A stretch of 51,179 bases of DNA from JAVBKP01 sp031553975 (GCA_031553975.1 JAVBKP010000016.1:1-51179); one strand, 5' to 3'; positions 8,139 to 17,246 are shown, numbered from the stretch's first letter. Numbers and translations are program-made. The notes: a model not told the origin generated them from the letters alone.

Positions 8139-8375
8139 TTATTTACTTACGTGGTCTTTACCGAAGTTATTCATGATATTGGTAACTTCCTCAATGTGCT
8201 CTGGTTTCAAACATGCTATCATTTTTGGAACTACACCTTGCATTGCTTCCGCTGAGAATGTGCCGTTGTTTTGCATTGCAAAACACTCTTCTAATAAGGC
8301 TTTTGTCTCATCTTTTTTTTCGTCTTGCGCTCTTTCCATGAAAAAGTTAAGAAACTGCTCTTGTCCTGGATTCAT
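8139..8375 (-). CDS. Small helical protein of unknown function
   Basis: A 78-residue protein starting MNPGQEQFLNFFMERAQDEKK, rich in Glu, Lys, Met and Phe. It looks entirely alpha-helical, with no signal peptide or membrane segment. A very strong AGAGGAGGT site lies upstream of the ATG. I do not recognise a named domain. It lies downstream of tldD-tldE on the same strand, separated by 88 bases that contain a palindrome. An ORF of 112 codons on the other strand is an antisense shadow with no ribosome site. The gene is real; its function is unknown. Confidence 0.75.
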   Translation of the reverse strand: MNPGQEQFLNFFMERAQDEKKDETKALLEECFAMQNNGTFSAEAMQGVVPKMIACLKPEHIEEVTNIMNNFGKDHVSK

Positions 8376-8403
8376 TATATACCTCCTCTTTAGTATTATA
8401 AAA

Positions 8404-8422
8404 TGTGTTGAAAGTCAACACA
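8404..8422. promoter_or_regulatory. Palindromic operator-like site upstream of the 78-residue gene
   Basis: TGTGTTGA and TCAACACA form a perfect 8-bp inverted repeat separated by 3 bases. It lies about 30 bases upstream of the minus-strand start at 8375. With no T-run, a protein-binding site is more likely than a terminator, but this is inference. Confidence 0.4.
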
Positions 8423-8463
8423 TAAAGTATATCATAAAGTATATTTTCGTAAAATAGCAAATT

Positions 8464-9768
8464 TTAGGCACCAGCAATGGTAACATCTTTCATTAAAACT
8501 GTTTTTGGACCTACATAATTATCATATTGAATGGTTTCAATGGACAATCGCATATTGCTTTGTACATTCTTAATATTTCCGGATATTGAACCACCAGTGA
8601 CAGGGGTTATTTTCTCACCATCAAAGTAGAATCCTAGACGAATTTCGCTACCAAAATCTCCAGTGACCGAATCCATTTGAAAATCAGAGAAAGAAAGCAA
8701 TTCTAGATACGGTTTTTCAAGCATTTTTCCCCTTTTCATGGTACCGCCATCAATAATAAAGTTTTCAATACTTCCTGTAGGTTTTATGCCTAGGTAGCTT
8801 GAAAATCTTGTATTCCCAAAATACTGTAGCAATTTGCCTTGAGAGATCACTTCTACTTTTTCCAATGGCAGCCCATCTTGGTCATAAGGACATGAATGTG
8901 TAGACCCAGCAAGATATGGGTCTAATGTCATATGAATCCTATCACCTTTGGCATCACCTTGGAGATGGTCACCAACTTTAAAGGTGGACATTTTCGTATA
9001 TACACTGGAGGCGTTGGCGTTAGCATAATAATAAGAAAAAAATTCTTTTAAACATTCACCAGAGAGTAAGACATTGATGCCATCTATGGCTTTTGTTGGA
9101 ATAGCCTTTGGTTTGTTTTCGGCAATGATAAATAATTCTTTTATGTGCTCTTGCAACAATTCTGCCTTGCCATTTGCCATTGTATAGGCTGTGGTAACTT
9201 CTATCTCTTTGGACTCTTTCCAGTTGACAGCTGTTTCAAAGTTTGTAGAGTAGTAGCGGTAAGACACATCAACATCCAATGAATTTAAAATACGTATGTC
9301 ATTTTGACAAATAAAAAATTCACTGTAGCTCAAATATCCATTTTCATGACAATCCTCTGCATAAACCGCATTTTTTAAATCTGCTAATGTCTTATACATG
9401 TTTTGAGATGGGTTTTGTTTACTAAATGCAAGGGGCATAGTGAAGTCTGCTAGCTCTTTTGGATTCACCAAAGGATAAGTCTTGTTTTTCACAAATCCTG
9501 CGGCATGAACTGCTTCAGCTATTCCAGATTTTATTTCTTCCATGGTTGCTGCCGGGTGTATTTCTGTCTGGAAGGAACCACGATATTCATTACCATCTTG
9601 TGAAAATGCTTTATAGACAGTTACGTATGTATGTACGGAGTCTACGCATCGATTGATTTCCGATTCTTTTTTCACAAAGTAACTCTCAATACGTGATAGC
9701 CCATGTTCTACAATTTTGTAGTCCACATCCTGATATGTTTTTAATATTTCAATTAACTTATCTATCAT
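8464..9768 (-). CDS. tldE: TldE/PmbA-like metalloprotease subunit
   Basis: A 434-residue protein of the TldD/PmbA family. Like TldE it lacks the HExxxH zinc motif. The C-terminal half contains the family blocks VTGDFGSEIRLGFYFDGEK and PVTGGSISGNIKN. TldD and TldE form a heterodimer that degrades unfolded peptides in a chamber and matures some microcins. Its ATG (9766-9768) shares bases with the TAA stop of tldD, so the pair is translationally coupled. The call rests on family motifs plus the partner gene. Confidence 0.88.
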   Translation of the reverse strand: MIDKLIEILKTYQDVDYKIVEHGLSRIESYFVKKESEINRCVDSVHTYVTVYKAFSQDGNEYRGSFQTEIHPAATMEEIKSGIAEAVHAAGFVKNKTYPLVNPKELADFTMPLAFSKQNPSQNMYKTLADLKNAVYAEDCHENGYLSYSEFFICQNDIRILNSLDVDVSYRYYSTNFETAVNWKESKEIEVTTAYTMANGKAELLQEHIKELFIIAENKPKAIPTKAIDGINVLLSGECLKEFFSYYYANANASSVYTKMSTFKVGDHLQGDAKGDRIHMTLDPYLAGSTHSCPYDQDGLPLEKVEVISQGKLLQYFGNTRFSSYLGIKPTGSIENFIIDGGTMKRGKMLEKPYLELLSFSDFQMDSVTGDFGSEIRLGFYFDGEKITPVTGGSISGNIKNVQSNMRLSIETIQYDNYVGPKTVLMKDVTIAGA

Positions 9769-11186
9769 TATCCTAACCTCGCTCTTGTCTTAATATAGGA
9801 GCCGCCACTAGAAACTTTAGCAAATTCTTTATAGCCTTTGCCACAAGATCCTGAACCGCTAAGCTGTATCCCGTCTGAAACCATACCAATTGATTTAAGT
9901 ACATCAGGCACATAACCTGTCATGATTACAGGAGCAATAATACGATCTGTCAGTTTTCCGTCTTTTATCTCTATGGCGGAGGTAAACATACACTGTATGC
10001 CCCAATCTTTTGGATCCTCCATGCCGCTAGTAGCACTTTTAATGTAATAGCCGTGGGAGATGGAAGCAATCATATCCTCTAGTTTATCTTTGCCTGCTTC
10101 AAAGAACGTATTTGTCATCCTTGTATAGACTTTGTGTTCAAAAGATTCACGTCTGCCATTGCCAGTAGGGATAGTCCCTAGCTTTAAAGCAGACAGCAGA
10201 TCAGAAATACCAGCTTTTAGAATGCCGTTTTCAATAACAACAGTATCACCTGCTAGATTTCCTTCATCGTCAAACATATAGGAGGCTACATTCTCTGCGG
10301 ATTTGGCTCCGTCTCTCATGGTGATAAGAGAAGAGGCAACAGGCTTATCCATGTATTCCACTGCCTTCGCACGTTCTTTAACAAACATATCTAATTCGAC
10401 ACCGTGACCAAAGGCTTCATGAACAATCATCCCCGTAGCGTCGGGATGGCAAATGATGTCGTATTCTCCAGGAACCATGGCTTCTGCATCAAGAAGGGCC
10501 TCTGCCTCTTTGACTACGATTTCTATATTGTTTTCTAGTTCATCTAAAATCTCAAGTCCCTTTAGACCAGAGAAGGTTTCATAAGAATCCCTCGTCTCCT
10601 CACCACGTCTCACAAGGGCATAGATAAATGCTTCTGACCAAATATAAGACTGCTCCAAATCTTTTTTATCAGAAATAAACACCCTCGAAACCTGCACAGT
10701 ACTAAATCGCGTAATGAACTCAATTAAATGAGAAGAATACTTGCTTGCTGATTTTTGCAGGGAAGACAATTTTTCTAACTTTTTTTCTGGACTTAGGGCA
10801 TCTGGGAGAATAGCCACAGTGCCTAAAAAACTCCTCGTAACCAACTCTTCGCTGAATAATGGATAGTTGATATGATTGTCTGTAGAAATAGAAGCTAAGT
10901 CAAAATTTTCACAAACCTTATTGACGATTGTATCGATGGAATTAGGGATTTGATTAAATGAATATTCGTAGTAACGCCCTGATTTGTATACACGAACCAC
11001 AAAACCACGCTCTACCCATCTAGAATCAGCGATAGATGCACCTGTACTTTGGACAAGATAGGTTTTCCCTGTTTGATCTGTGCCAAGTATGGAAGCATAC
11101 TCGAACTTTTCTTTTAAAGCCTTCACTAGTTCTTTCATAAAAGGCTTGCTTGATATTAAAAACTGGGGAATTTTTACTTTTTCCAT
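9768..11186 (-). CDS. tldD: TldD-like zinc metalloprotease subunit
   Basis: A 472-residue catalytic subunit with the zinc motif HEAFGH (about residues 256-261, in GMIVHEAFGHGVELD) and the TldD block SGMEDPKDWGIQCMF. A conserved GSGSCGKGYKEFAKV lies near the end. I started at the ATG ending at 11186 because AAAGGAGGT precedes it. The longer frame from 11249 has no ribosome site and adds 21 atypical residues. A minus-strand extended -10 (TGCTACAAT, 11217-11225) probably drives tldD-tldE. Confidence 0.92.
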   Translation of the reverse strand: MEKVKIPQFLISSKPFMKELVKALKEKFEYASILGTDQTGKTYLVQSTGASIADSRWVERGFVVRVYKSGRYYEYSFNQIPNSIDTIVNKVCENFDLASISTDNHINYPLFSEELVTRSFLGTVAILPDALSPEKKLEKLSSLQKSASKYSSHLIEFITRFSTVQVSRVFISDKKDLEQSYIWSEAFIYALVRRGEETRDSYETFSGLKGLEILDELENNIEIVVKEAEALLDAEAMVPGEYDIICHPDATGMIVHEAFGHGVELDMFVKERAKAVEYMDKPVASSLITMRDGAKSAENVASYMFDDEGNLAGDTVVIENGILKAGISDLLSALKLGTIPTGNGRRESFEHKVYTRMTNTFFEAGKDKLEDMIASISHGYYIKSATSGMEDPKDWGIQCMFTSAIEIKDGKLTDRIIAPVIMTGYVPDVLKSIGMVSDGIQLSGSGSCGKGYKEFAKVSSGGSYIKTRARLG

Positions 11187-11245
11187 TGGGTAAGACCTCC
11201 TTTTCAAATTAGTTAAATTGTAGCATATAAACCAGTAAGAGTACA

Positions 11246-11274
11246 TCATATGCCCTTACTTTTCTTGATTTGTA
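11246..11274. repeat. 29-bp direct repeat, left copy
   Basis: This 29-bp stretch, ending in TTACTTTTCTTGATTTGTA, recurs at 17247-17275 with a single mismatch (C here, A there). The two copies lie in the same orientation and bracket the MarR-ABC-ABC-adaptor operon. This copy sits between the tldD and marR promoters. Confidence 0.85.
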
Positions 11275-11292
11275 GTTATCTTAAAATTTCTA

Positions 11293-11321
11293 TTGACAAA
11301 TCCTTGTAATAGTTCTATTAT
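11293..11321 (+). promoter_or_regulatory. Promoter of the MarR-ABC operon
   Basis: TTGACA (11293-11298) and TATTAT (11316-11321) are 17 bases apart. The first operator repeat (11306-11316) fills the spacer, so bound repressor would occlude the promoter. Confidence 0.65.
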
Positions 11322-11396
11322 ATAATAGTTACATAACAGAACTATTACAGAAGATAAATATTATATTGGATAAGTATTAATTTTAGTAATAGTTCA
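11306..11396. promoter_or_regulatory. Cluster of GTAATAGTTCT operator repeats upstream of marR
   Basis: GTAATAGTTCT occurs at 11306-11316. Its exact inverse AGAACTATTAC is at 11338-11348. A partial copy ATAATAGTTAC is at 11322-11332, and a near copy GTAATAGTTCA is at 11386-11396. The first and third form an 11-bp inverted repeat flanking the transcription start. This is the pattern of an autoregulated MarR-family promoter; that MarR binds here is inferred. Confidence 0.6.
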
Positions 11397-11444
11397 AAAT
11401 ATAAGCTCTTTCAATGAGGGGCAATAGGACGAATGGAGGGGAAA

Positions 11445-11897
11445 ATGAATAGAGAAGAGATGATTCAAGACATCTTTTATAAATTACCACATACATTTAG
11501 GCGTATGTCGGCTAAGATAAGACCGCCATCAGGTGGGAAAAAACAGACATTCATGTTACTTCATGCAATAAGTCATAACGACAATAAACCTATGAGTTTT
11601 TATAGTGATTTTCTAATGATACCCAAATCCAATTTGAGTGTTGCATCAGATCAGCTCATTGCCGAAGGTTTGATTGAACGTGTATCAACCATTGAGGATA
11701 GGCGGGTAATTTGCCTTAGGATCACGGAGAGTGGAAAAAACTATATGCGGGAATGCCAAAATCAAATGATTCGCAATACCAGTGATCAGCTTTCGGTGTT
11801 AAGTGATGGAGATATTGAAGAACTGCATGGACATGTGTTGGGTATAGTTGGCGTATTAGAGAAGATTTATGCCGAAGAAAAGTCGGTACAAAATTGA
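11445..11897 (+). CDS. MarR-family transcriptional regulator
   Basis: A 150-residue winged-helix regulator. The recognition region contains MIPKSNLSVASDQLIAEGLIERV, followed by the wing EDRRVICLRITESGKNYM, which is the MarR DxRxxxLxLTxxG motif. The ATG at 11445 follows GGAGGGG; an upstream in-frame ATG at 11433 overlaps that site and is less likely. It is the first gene of a four-gene export operon preceded by repeated operators, so it is probably an autorepressor that releases on binding a small molecule. The ligand is unknown. Confidence 0.88.
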   Translation: MNREEMIQDIFYKLPHTFRRMSAKIRPPSGGKKQTFMLLHAISHNDNKPMSFYSDFLMIPKSNLSVASDQLIAEGLIERVSTIEDRRVICLRITESGKNYMRECQNQMIRNTSDQLSVLSDGDIEELHGHVLGIVGVLEKIYAEEKSVQN

Positions 11898-11929
11898 CAA
11901 TATTTGCAAGACAGGAGATGAAATAATTA

Positions 11930-13663
11930 ATGACAAGACTTTTTTCTTATATGGAGCCGTATTTACTCATGCTTGTAGCTGCCATTGTACTACTATTTGG
12001 CCAAGCGACATGCGACCTTGCCTTGCCAGATTATATGGGAGATATGGTAAATAAAGGGATAGCCGTGGGAGATAGCGGTTATATTTTGCAAGTGGGAGGA
12101 AAGATGCTTGCAGTGTCATTGTTTGGCGGGATTTGCAGCATTGCAGTAGGATTTTTGAGTGCCAGGATTGCTGCTGGAATGTGCAGAAGTCTTAGGGCGG
12201 ATGTGTTTAAAAAAGTGGAGAGTTTTTCAAACAGCGAATTTGACAAGTTTTCTACATCTTCGCTTATTACTAGAACCACAAATGATATTACTCAGATTCA
12301 GACCCTCATAGGTATGATGGTTAGAATGATATTTTATGCGCCGATCCTAGGTATTGGAGGCTTTATTCATGCAATGGCTACAGATAGATCCATGTCGTGG
12401 ATTATTCTATTGGCGGTGTCCTTGCTAATTTGCTTAATCATGTTTATGCTTTTAGTGGCTATGCCTAAGTTTAAAATAGTACAGTCACTTGTGGATAAAC
12501 TAAATTTGGTGGTGCGAGAAAACCTAGACGGAATGCTAGTAATCAGGGCCTTTAATACACAGAAATTTGAAGAAAACAGGTTTGATAAAGCCAATCGCAA
12601 TCTGACTGATACCAATCTGTTTATAAACAGAGTTATGTCTGCTATGATGCCAATCATGATGCTGATTATGAACCTTATAACTGTACTAATCATATGGGTA
12701 GGGTCAAATCAAGTAGCAGGATTTAACATGCAAGTTGGAGATATGATGGCATACATGCAGTATGTAATGCAGATTTTGATGGCATTTCTCATGATGTCTA
12801 TGATGTTCATTATGATTCCAAGGGCATCTGTATCAGCAAATCGTATTGCTGATGTTCTAGAAACTAAATCTTCTATTAGAAATAAAAAAGATGCAGTTGA
12901 CCATAAGGAAGCACTTAAAGGCAGTGTTCATTTTGAAAATGTTTGTTTTTCATACCCAAATGCCGAGGACGATGTACTGCACAACATTGAATTTACTGCC
13001 AATCCAGGTGAAACTACAGCATTTATCGGATCTACAGGTAGTGGCAAATCTAGTATTGTAAACCTTATTCCAAGGTTTTATGATGTGACATCAGGAAGGG
13101 TGCTGATTGACGGCATTGATGTACGAGACCTGAAATTGCAAGACCTTAGACATAACATCGGATATGTGCCGCAAAAGGGTATTCTTTTTTCAGGAAGCAT
13201 ACAGAGCAACCTTGCTTATGCAGACAGCCATGCTAGCGAAGAAGAGGTTTGGAAAGCGGCAGAGATTGCCCAAGCAACAGAGTTCATAAATGCTAAGCCT
13301 GATAAGCTGAATACAGAAATATCCCAAGGAGGAACCAACGTGTCGGGTGGTCAAAAGCAAAGGCTTTCTATTGGAAGAGCATTACTGAAAAAACCGCAGA
13401 TATACATATTTGACGATAGTTTTTCAGCTTTGGATTTTAAAACAGATGCGGCACTGCGGGGTGCCCTCAAAAAAGAAACAGGTGGTAGTACAGTGCTACT
13501 TGTTACACAAAGAATAAGTACAGCGATGACAGCAGAGCAAATTATCGTTTTAGATAAAGGAAGAATTGTTGGAAAAGGTACCCATGCTGAGTTGCTAAAA
13601 AACAATGAAATATATAAAGAGATCGCTTTATCTCAATTGAGTGAGGAGGATCTTGCATCATGA
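11930..13663 (+). CDS. ABC exporter half-transporter, degenerate-site subunit
   Basis: A 577-residue half-transporter with six membrane helices (about 1-300) fused to an ATPase domain. It has Walker A GSTGSGKSS (about 366-374), signature VSGGQKQR (about 470) and Walker B IYIFDDS (about 489-495). The catalytic glutamate after Walker B is replaced by aspartate (DD, not DE), as in the non-hydrolysing half of heterodimeric exporters such as TM287/288, LmrCD and BmrCD. Its stop codon overlaps the next gene's start as ATGA. The substrate is unknown; drug or peptide export is likely. Confidence 0.9.
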   Translation: MTRLFSYMEPYLLMLVAAIVLLFGQATCDLALPDYMGDMVNKGIAVGDSGYILQVGGKMLAVSLFGGICSIAVGFLSARIAAGMCRSLRADVFKKVESFSNSEFDKFSTSSLITRTTNDITQIQTLIGMMVRMIFYAPILGIGGFIHAMATDRSMSWIILLAVSLLICLIMFMLLVAMPKFKIVQSLVDKLNLVVRENLDGMLVIRAFNTQKFEENRFDKANRNLTDTNLFINRVMSAMMPIMMLIMNLITVLIIWVGSNQVAGFNMQVGDMMAYMQYVMQILMAFLMMSMMFIMIPRASVSANRIADVLETKSSIRNKKDAVDHKEALKGSVHFENVCFSYPNAEDDVLHNIEFTANPGETTAFIGSTGSGKSSIVNLIPRFYDVTSGRVLIDGIDVRDLKLQDLRHNIGYVPQKGILFSGSIQSNLAYADSHASEEEVWKAAEIAQATEFINAKPDKLNTEISQGGTNVSGGQKQRLSIGRALLKKPQIYIFDDSFSALDFKTDAALRGALKKETGGSTVLLVTQRISTAMTAEQIIVLDKGRIVGKGTHAELLKNNEIYKEIALSQLSEEDLAS

Positions 13664-15522
13664 GTGAACAAAATAAAAAAGAAAAGCCAAAAAATGGACC
13701 AGGTGGTGGCGGCCCAATGGGTGGCATGATGCGTGGTGGCGAAAAATCAAAAGATTTTAAAGGCACTATGCTGACGTTACTAGAATATATTTCCGAGTTC
13801 AAAGTGAGAATTGCCGTAGTTATTTTATTTGCCATTTTCTCAACGGTATTCAATATTGTTGGGCCAAAGATACTAGGCAAGGTGACCACAAAGCTTTTTG
13901 AAGGAATCATTGCGTATGCCGCAGGACTTGGCCTACTCACGGACTTTGTATATATTGGCAGGTTGTTGGCAATTCTCGTGGTACTATATGCAATTTCATC
14001 CCTTTTTTCTTATATACAAGGTTTCGTAATGGCCGGTGTGGCTATGAAGATTACCTATCGATTCCGAAAAGATATATCAGAGAAAATGAATAGACTTCCG
14101 CTACGGTATTTTGATACGAGAACACACGGAGAAGTGCTTTCAAGGATTACAAATGATGTTGACACAGTGAGTCAAACTTTGAACCAGAGTATGACCCAGA
14201 TTATCACCTCGGTGACTATGGTACTAGGCGTGCTGATCATGATGCTTTCCATCAACTGGCTCATGACATTGGTAGCACTTATGATTATACCAGTATCAAT
14301 GATGTTTATTGTGCTTATTGTAAAGCAATCCCAAAAGTTCTTTAAAACACAACAAAAATATTTGGGGCATATTAACGGTCACGTAGAGGAAACGTATTCT
14401 GGGCACAACGTAGTGCAAGTATTTAACAGAGAAGAAGAGACTGTCAAAACATTTAATGAGTTCAATGATGAGTTGTATAAATCTGGCTGGAAGTCACAGT
14501 TTTTATCAGGATTGATGATGCCAATCATGATGTTTGTTGGAAATCTGGGATATGTAGCAGTTTGTATCCTTGGTGGATACTTGGCTGTAAAAAAAGTAAT
14601 TGATGTTGGAGATATTCAGGCATTTATCCAATATGTACGTTCCTTCACCCAACCTATTTCGCAGCTAGCCAATATCTCTAACATTCTTCAATCTACAGCG
14701 GCAGCAGCCGAAAGAGTATTTGAATTCTTAGATGAAGAAGAAGAGACCCTAGAAAACAACGTGGCTGTGGACCTAGATAAAATCAAAGGAAAAGTAGAAT
14801 TTAAAAACGTCCAATTTGGCTATAGTGAAGATAAAACTATTATCAACAACTTCTCTAATATTGTGAAACCTGGTCAAAAAGTTGCCATTGTTGGTCCAAC
14901 AGGAGCAGGAAAAAGTACTATTATGAAGCTACTTATGAGGTTCTACGATATCAATAAAGGCGAAATCTTGGTAGATGGATATAATATCAATGACATTAGT
15001 AGAAATGATCTTCGCAGTATGTTTGGTATGGTTTTACAAGATACTTGGCTTTACAATGCTAGCATCATGGACAATATAAAGTATGGAAACTTTGACAAGA
15101 GCGACGAAGAGGTTATTGAAGCAGCAAAAGCCGCCCATTGTGATGAATTCATCCATGTATTGCCAAATGGCTACAATATGATGATTAACGAGGAAGCAAA
15201 CAATATTTCTCAAGGTCAAAAGCAGCTTCTGACAATTGCAAGGAGTTTTCTAGCAGACCCGCCAATCCTTATTTTGGATGAGGCAACAAGTTCAGTAGAT
15301 ACCCGTACAGAAGTGCTAATTCAAAAGGCAATGGAAAATCTATTGAAGGGCAGAACAAGCTTTGTTATCGCCCATAGGCTCTCCACTATACGGGATGCCG
15401 ATGTGATTTTGGTCATGAAGGATGGAGATATTATCGAGCAAGGAAATCACGTAGAGCTTCTAGCCCGTGGTGGATTCTATGCAGACTTATATCAAAGTCA
15501 ATTCTCGGAAGGCGAAGAGTAG
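13660..15522 (+). CDS. ABC exporter half-transporter, catalytic subunit
   Basis: This 620-residue partner of the preceding gene starts with a cytoplasmic tail rich in Gly, Pro and Met (GPGGGGPMGGMMRGG), typical of this subfamily. Six membrane helices follow, then an ATPase domain with Walker A GPTGAGKST (about 411), signature ISQGQKQ (about 515) and Walker B ILILDEA (about 536) with the catalytic Glu intact. The signature departs from LSGGQ. That fits the asymmetric pair: the degenerate site combines the partner's Walker B with this signature. The 4-base ATGA overlap implies equal synthesis. Confidence 0.91.
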   Translation: MSEQNKKEKPKNGPGGGGPMGGMMRGGEKSKDFKGTMLTLLEYISEFKVRIAVVILFAIFSTVFNIVGPKILGKVTTKLFEGIIAYAAGLGLLTDFVYIGRLLAILVVLYAISSLFSYIQGFVMAGVAMKITYRFRKDISEKMNRLPLRYFDTRTHGEVLSRITNDVDTVSQTLNQSMTQIITSVTMVLGVLIMMLSINWLMTLVALMIIPVSMMFIVLIVKQSQKFFKTQQKYLGHINGHVEETYSGHNVVQVFNREEETVKTFNEFNDELYKSGWKSQFLSGLMMPIMMFVGNLGYVAVCILGGYLAVKKVIDVGDIQAFIQYVRSFTQPISQLANISNILQSTAAAAERVFEFLDEEEETLENNVAVDLDKIKGKVEFKNVQFGYSEDKTIINNFSNIVKPGQKVAIVGPTGAGKSTIMKLLMRFYDINKGEILVDGYNINDISRNDLRSMFGMVLQDTWLYNASIMDNIKYGNFDKSDEEVIEAAKAAHCDEFIHVLPNGYNMMINEEANNISQGQKQLLTIARSFLADPPILILDEATSSVDTRTEVLIQKAMENLLKGRTSFVIAHRLSTIRDADVILVMKDGDIIEQGNHVELLARGGFYADLYQSQFSEGEE

Positions 15523-15595
15523 AAAATATGCGCATGCCAAATTAATAAAAGAAAGCACTATAAAATCGGTTATAAATAAATAGGAGTGGAAAAAA

Positions 15596-17176
15596 ATGGA
15601 AGAAAATAAAAAACTGAAAAAAGAAGAGAAAAAGAAAGCAAAACAGGAAAAACTAGACAATATGGAGCCTGAAGCTAGGGCGCGTCACAAAAAAATAAAG
15701 GGGATTATGTCCATCGTGTTGCTTGTGGTTGTGTTCGTAGGATGTGGCGTGGGGTATTACTACTACAGTCAGGGCACCAATTATTTTGTCACAGACAATG
15801 CAAAGGTGACAGCCAAAATGTATTCTGTCATGCCGATTAAAGCAGGAGAATTAAAAGAATGGACCGTATCACTTGGAGATGTAGTGAAAAAGGACCAAGT
15901 CTTAGGAAGACAAGACATTTTGCCATATATCACAGCCCCGATTGATGGTGTTGTTGTTAAAAACGATGGCAATGTAGGGCAAACGGTAGCGCCAACAAAT
16001 CCGGTGGCAATTGTTGCGGATACCAACAATATGTACATAGGTGTCAACATAGAAGAGACTGATATTATCAAGATTAAGCTAGGTCAAAGTGTAGATGTAA
16101 CTGTTGATGCTTATGGAAACAAAGATTTTAAGGGTACAATTACAGAAGTCGCCCAAGCGACCCAGACATACTTTGCAGGGGTGAGTAGCTTTAGCACAAG
16201 CGGTACATATTCAAAAGTTACCCAGCTGATTCCTGTTAGAGTAGATATTGAGAATCCAGAAAACTTACCATTGACATTTGGTATGAATGCAACAGTGAAA
16301 ATTCATATAAATGAAAAAGGCAATCTCCAAGCATCCGAGGGTGATAAGCCAAAAACCATAGAAAATGATACATATCAGACCAGCATTGAAGCAAAAACAC
16401 AAATGAAAGTGACACCGAATATTGCTGGCAAAGTTATGTCTGTTAATGTAACTGAAGGTCAAAACGTAAAAGAAGGGGATGTACTCTTTACTTTAGATCA
16501 AACAGATTTGTCACTCCAAGTAAGACAGGCGCAGGCTGCTTATAATACGGCATCTGTGGCATACAACAACAGCCAAACATCTTATAGCAGTCAATCTAAC
16601 ATCATACCAGCGCAAGTGGCACTAGATGATGCAAAAGTGGCATATGAACAAGCGAAGACACTGTTTGCCGCAGGCGGTACATCACAAAATGCGCTGGACA
16701 ATGCAAAGAGCAGAGTAGAGACAGCTGAGGCACAATTAAAAACGGCTTCCACTGCATCAAAAGGTGGTGCTGATTCAGCAAGAGCGCAGCTTGCAAGTGC
16801 AAAGGCTGCATTAGACCTTGCTGTAGAGCGAAAAAACAATGGCGTGGTGAAAGCGCCTATGACAGGGCAGGTGCTTTCTTGCAGTATTGTTGCAGGAGAT
16901 GTAGTCTCACAACAGATGCCACCAATTGTATTGTACGATCCATTGGCAGTGGTACTTAAAATACGCGTACCTGAAACAGATATTGCAAAAATAGTTGTAG
17001 GAAACACGGCGCAAATCACTTTGCAGGCCACTGGAGATACCTTCACAGGCAAGATAGCAAAAATCGCGCCGCAGGTAGATGCCAGCACAGGTACCTTTAC
17101 CGTAGAAGTAGAGGCCTCCAATGATAGTGGAAAACTGAGAGTGGGAATGTCTGCCGATGTCAAACTCACAAAATAA
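15596..17176 (+). CDS. HlyD/MacA-type membrane fusion protein with duplicated adaptor domains
   Basis: A 526-residue adaptor. It has a lysine-rich cytoplasmic tail and a membrane anchor at about 36-57. A first lipoyl and beta-barrel unit (about 60-240) has no coiled-coil hairpin. A second, complete adaptor unit follows: lipoyl half TPNIAGKVMSVNVTEGQ, helical hairpin (about 305-400, Ala- and Gln-rich), lipoyl half NGVVKAPMTGQVLS, and a beta-barrel and membrane-proximal domain to the end. Most family members have one unit (about 350-450 residues). It lies 73 bases after the ABC pair and presumably links it to the cell exterior. Confidence 0.85.
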   Translation: MEENKKLKKEEKKKAKQEKLDNMEPEARARHKKIKGIMSIVLLVVVFVGCGVGYYYYSQGTNYFVTDNAKVTAKMYSVMPIKAGELKEWTVSLGDVVKKDQVLGRQDILPYITAPIDGVVVKNDGNVGQTVAPTNPVAIVADTNNMYIGVNIEETDIIKIKLGQSVDVTVDAYGNKDFKGTITEVAQATQTYFAGVSSFSTSGTYSKVTQLIPVRVDIENPENLPLTFGMNATVKIHINEKGNLQASEGDKPKTIENDTYQTSIEAKTQMKVTPNIAGKVMSVNVTEGQNVKEGDVLFTLDQTDLSLQVRQAQAAYNTASVAYNNSQTSYSSQSNIIPAQVALDDAKVAYEQAKTLFAAGGTSQNALDNAKSRVETAEAQLKTASTASKGGADSARAQLASAKAALDLAVERKNNGVVKAPMTGQVLSCSIVAGDVVSQQMPPIVLYDPLAVVLKIRVPETDIAKIVVGNTAQITLQATGDTFTGKIAKIAPQVDASTGTFTVEVEASNDSGKLRVGMSADVKLTK

Positions 17177-17198
17177 CAACTAAAATTAACATATAGAT

Positions 17199-17240
17199 AA
17201 ATGGTTGGGAGCGTTAAAGTTTCTGACCATTTTATTTTTT
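17199..17240 (+). terminator. Probable terminator of the ABC operon
   Basis: AAATGGT (17199-17205) pairs with ACCATTT (17226-17232), followed by the T-rich tract TTATTTTTT. The loop is long (20 bases) and only partly pairs internally, so strength is moderate. It lies just before the right copy of the 29-bp repeat. Confidence 0.55.
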
Positions 17241-17246
17241 GACTTT

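Noticed and set aside
8119..8457. 112-codon plus-strand frame opposite the 78-residue gene
   Set aside because: The minus-strand frame has AGAGGAGGT and protein-like composition; the plus-strand frame has neither and crosses its palindrome.
11187..11249. Extended tldD start
   Set aside because: AAAGGAGGT lies directly before the ATG ending at 11186, and the extension overlaps the likely tldD promoter.
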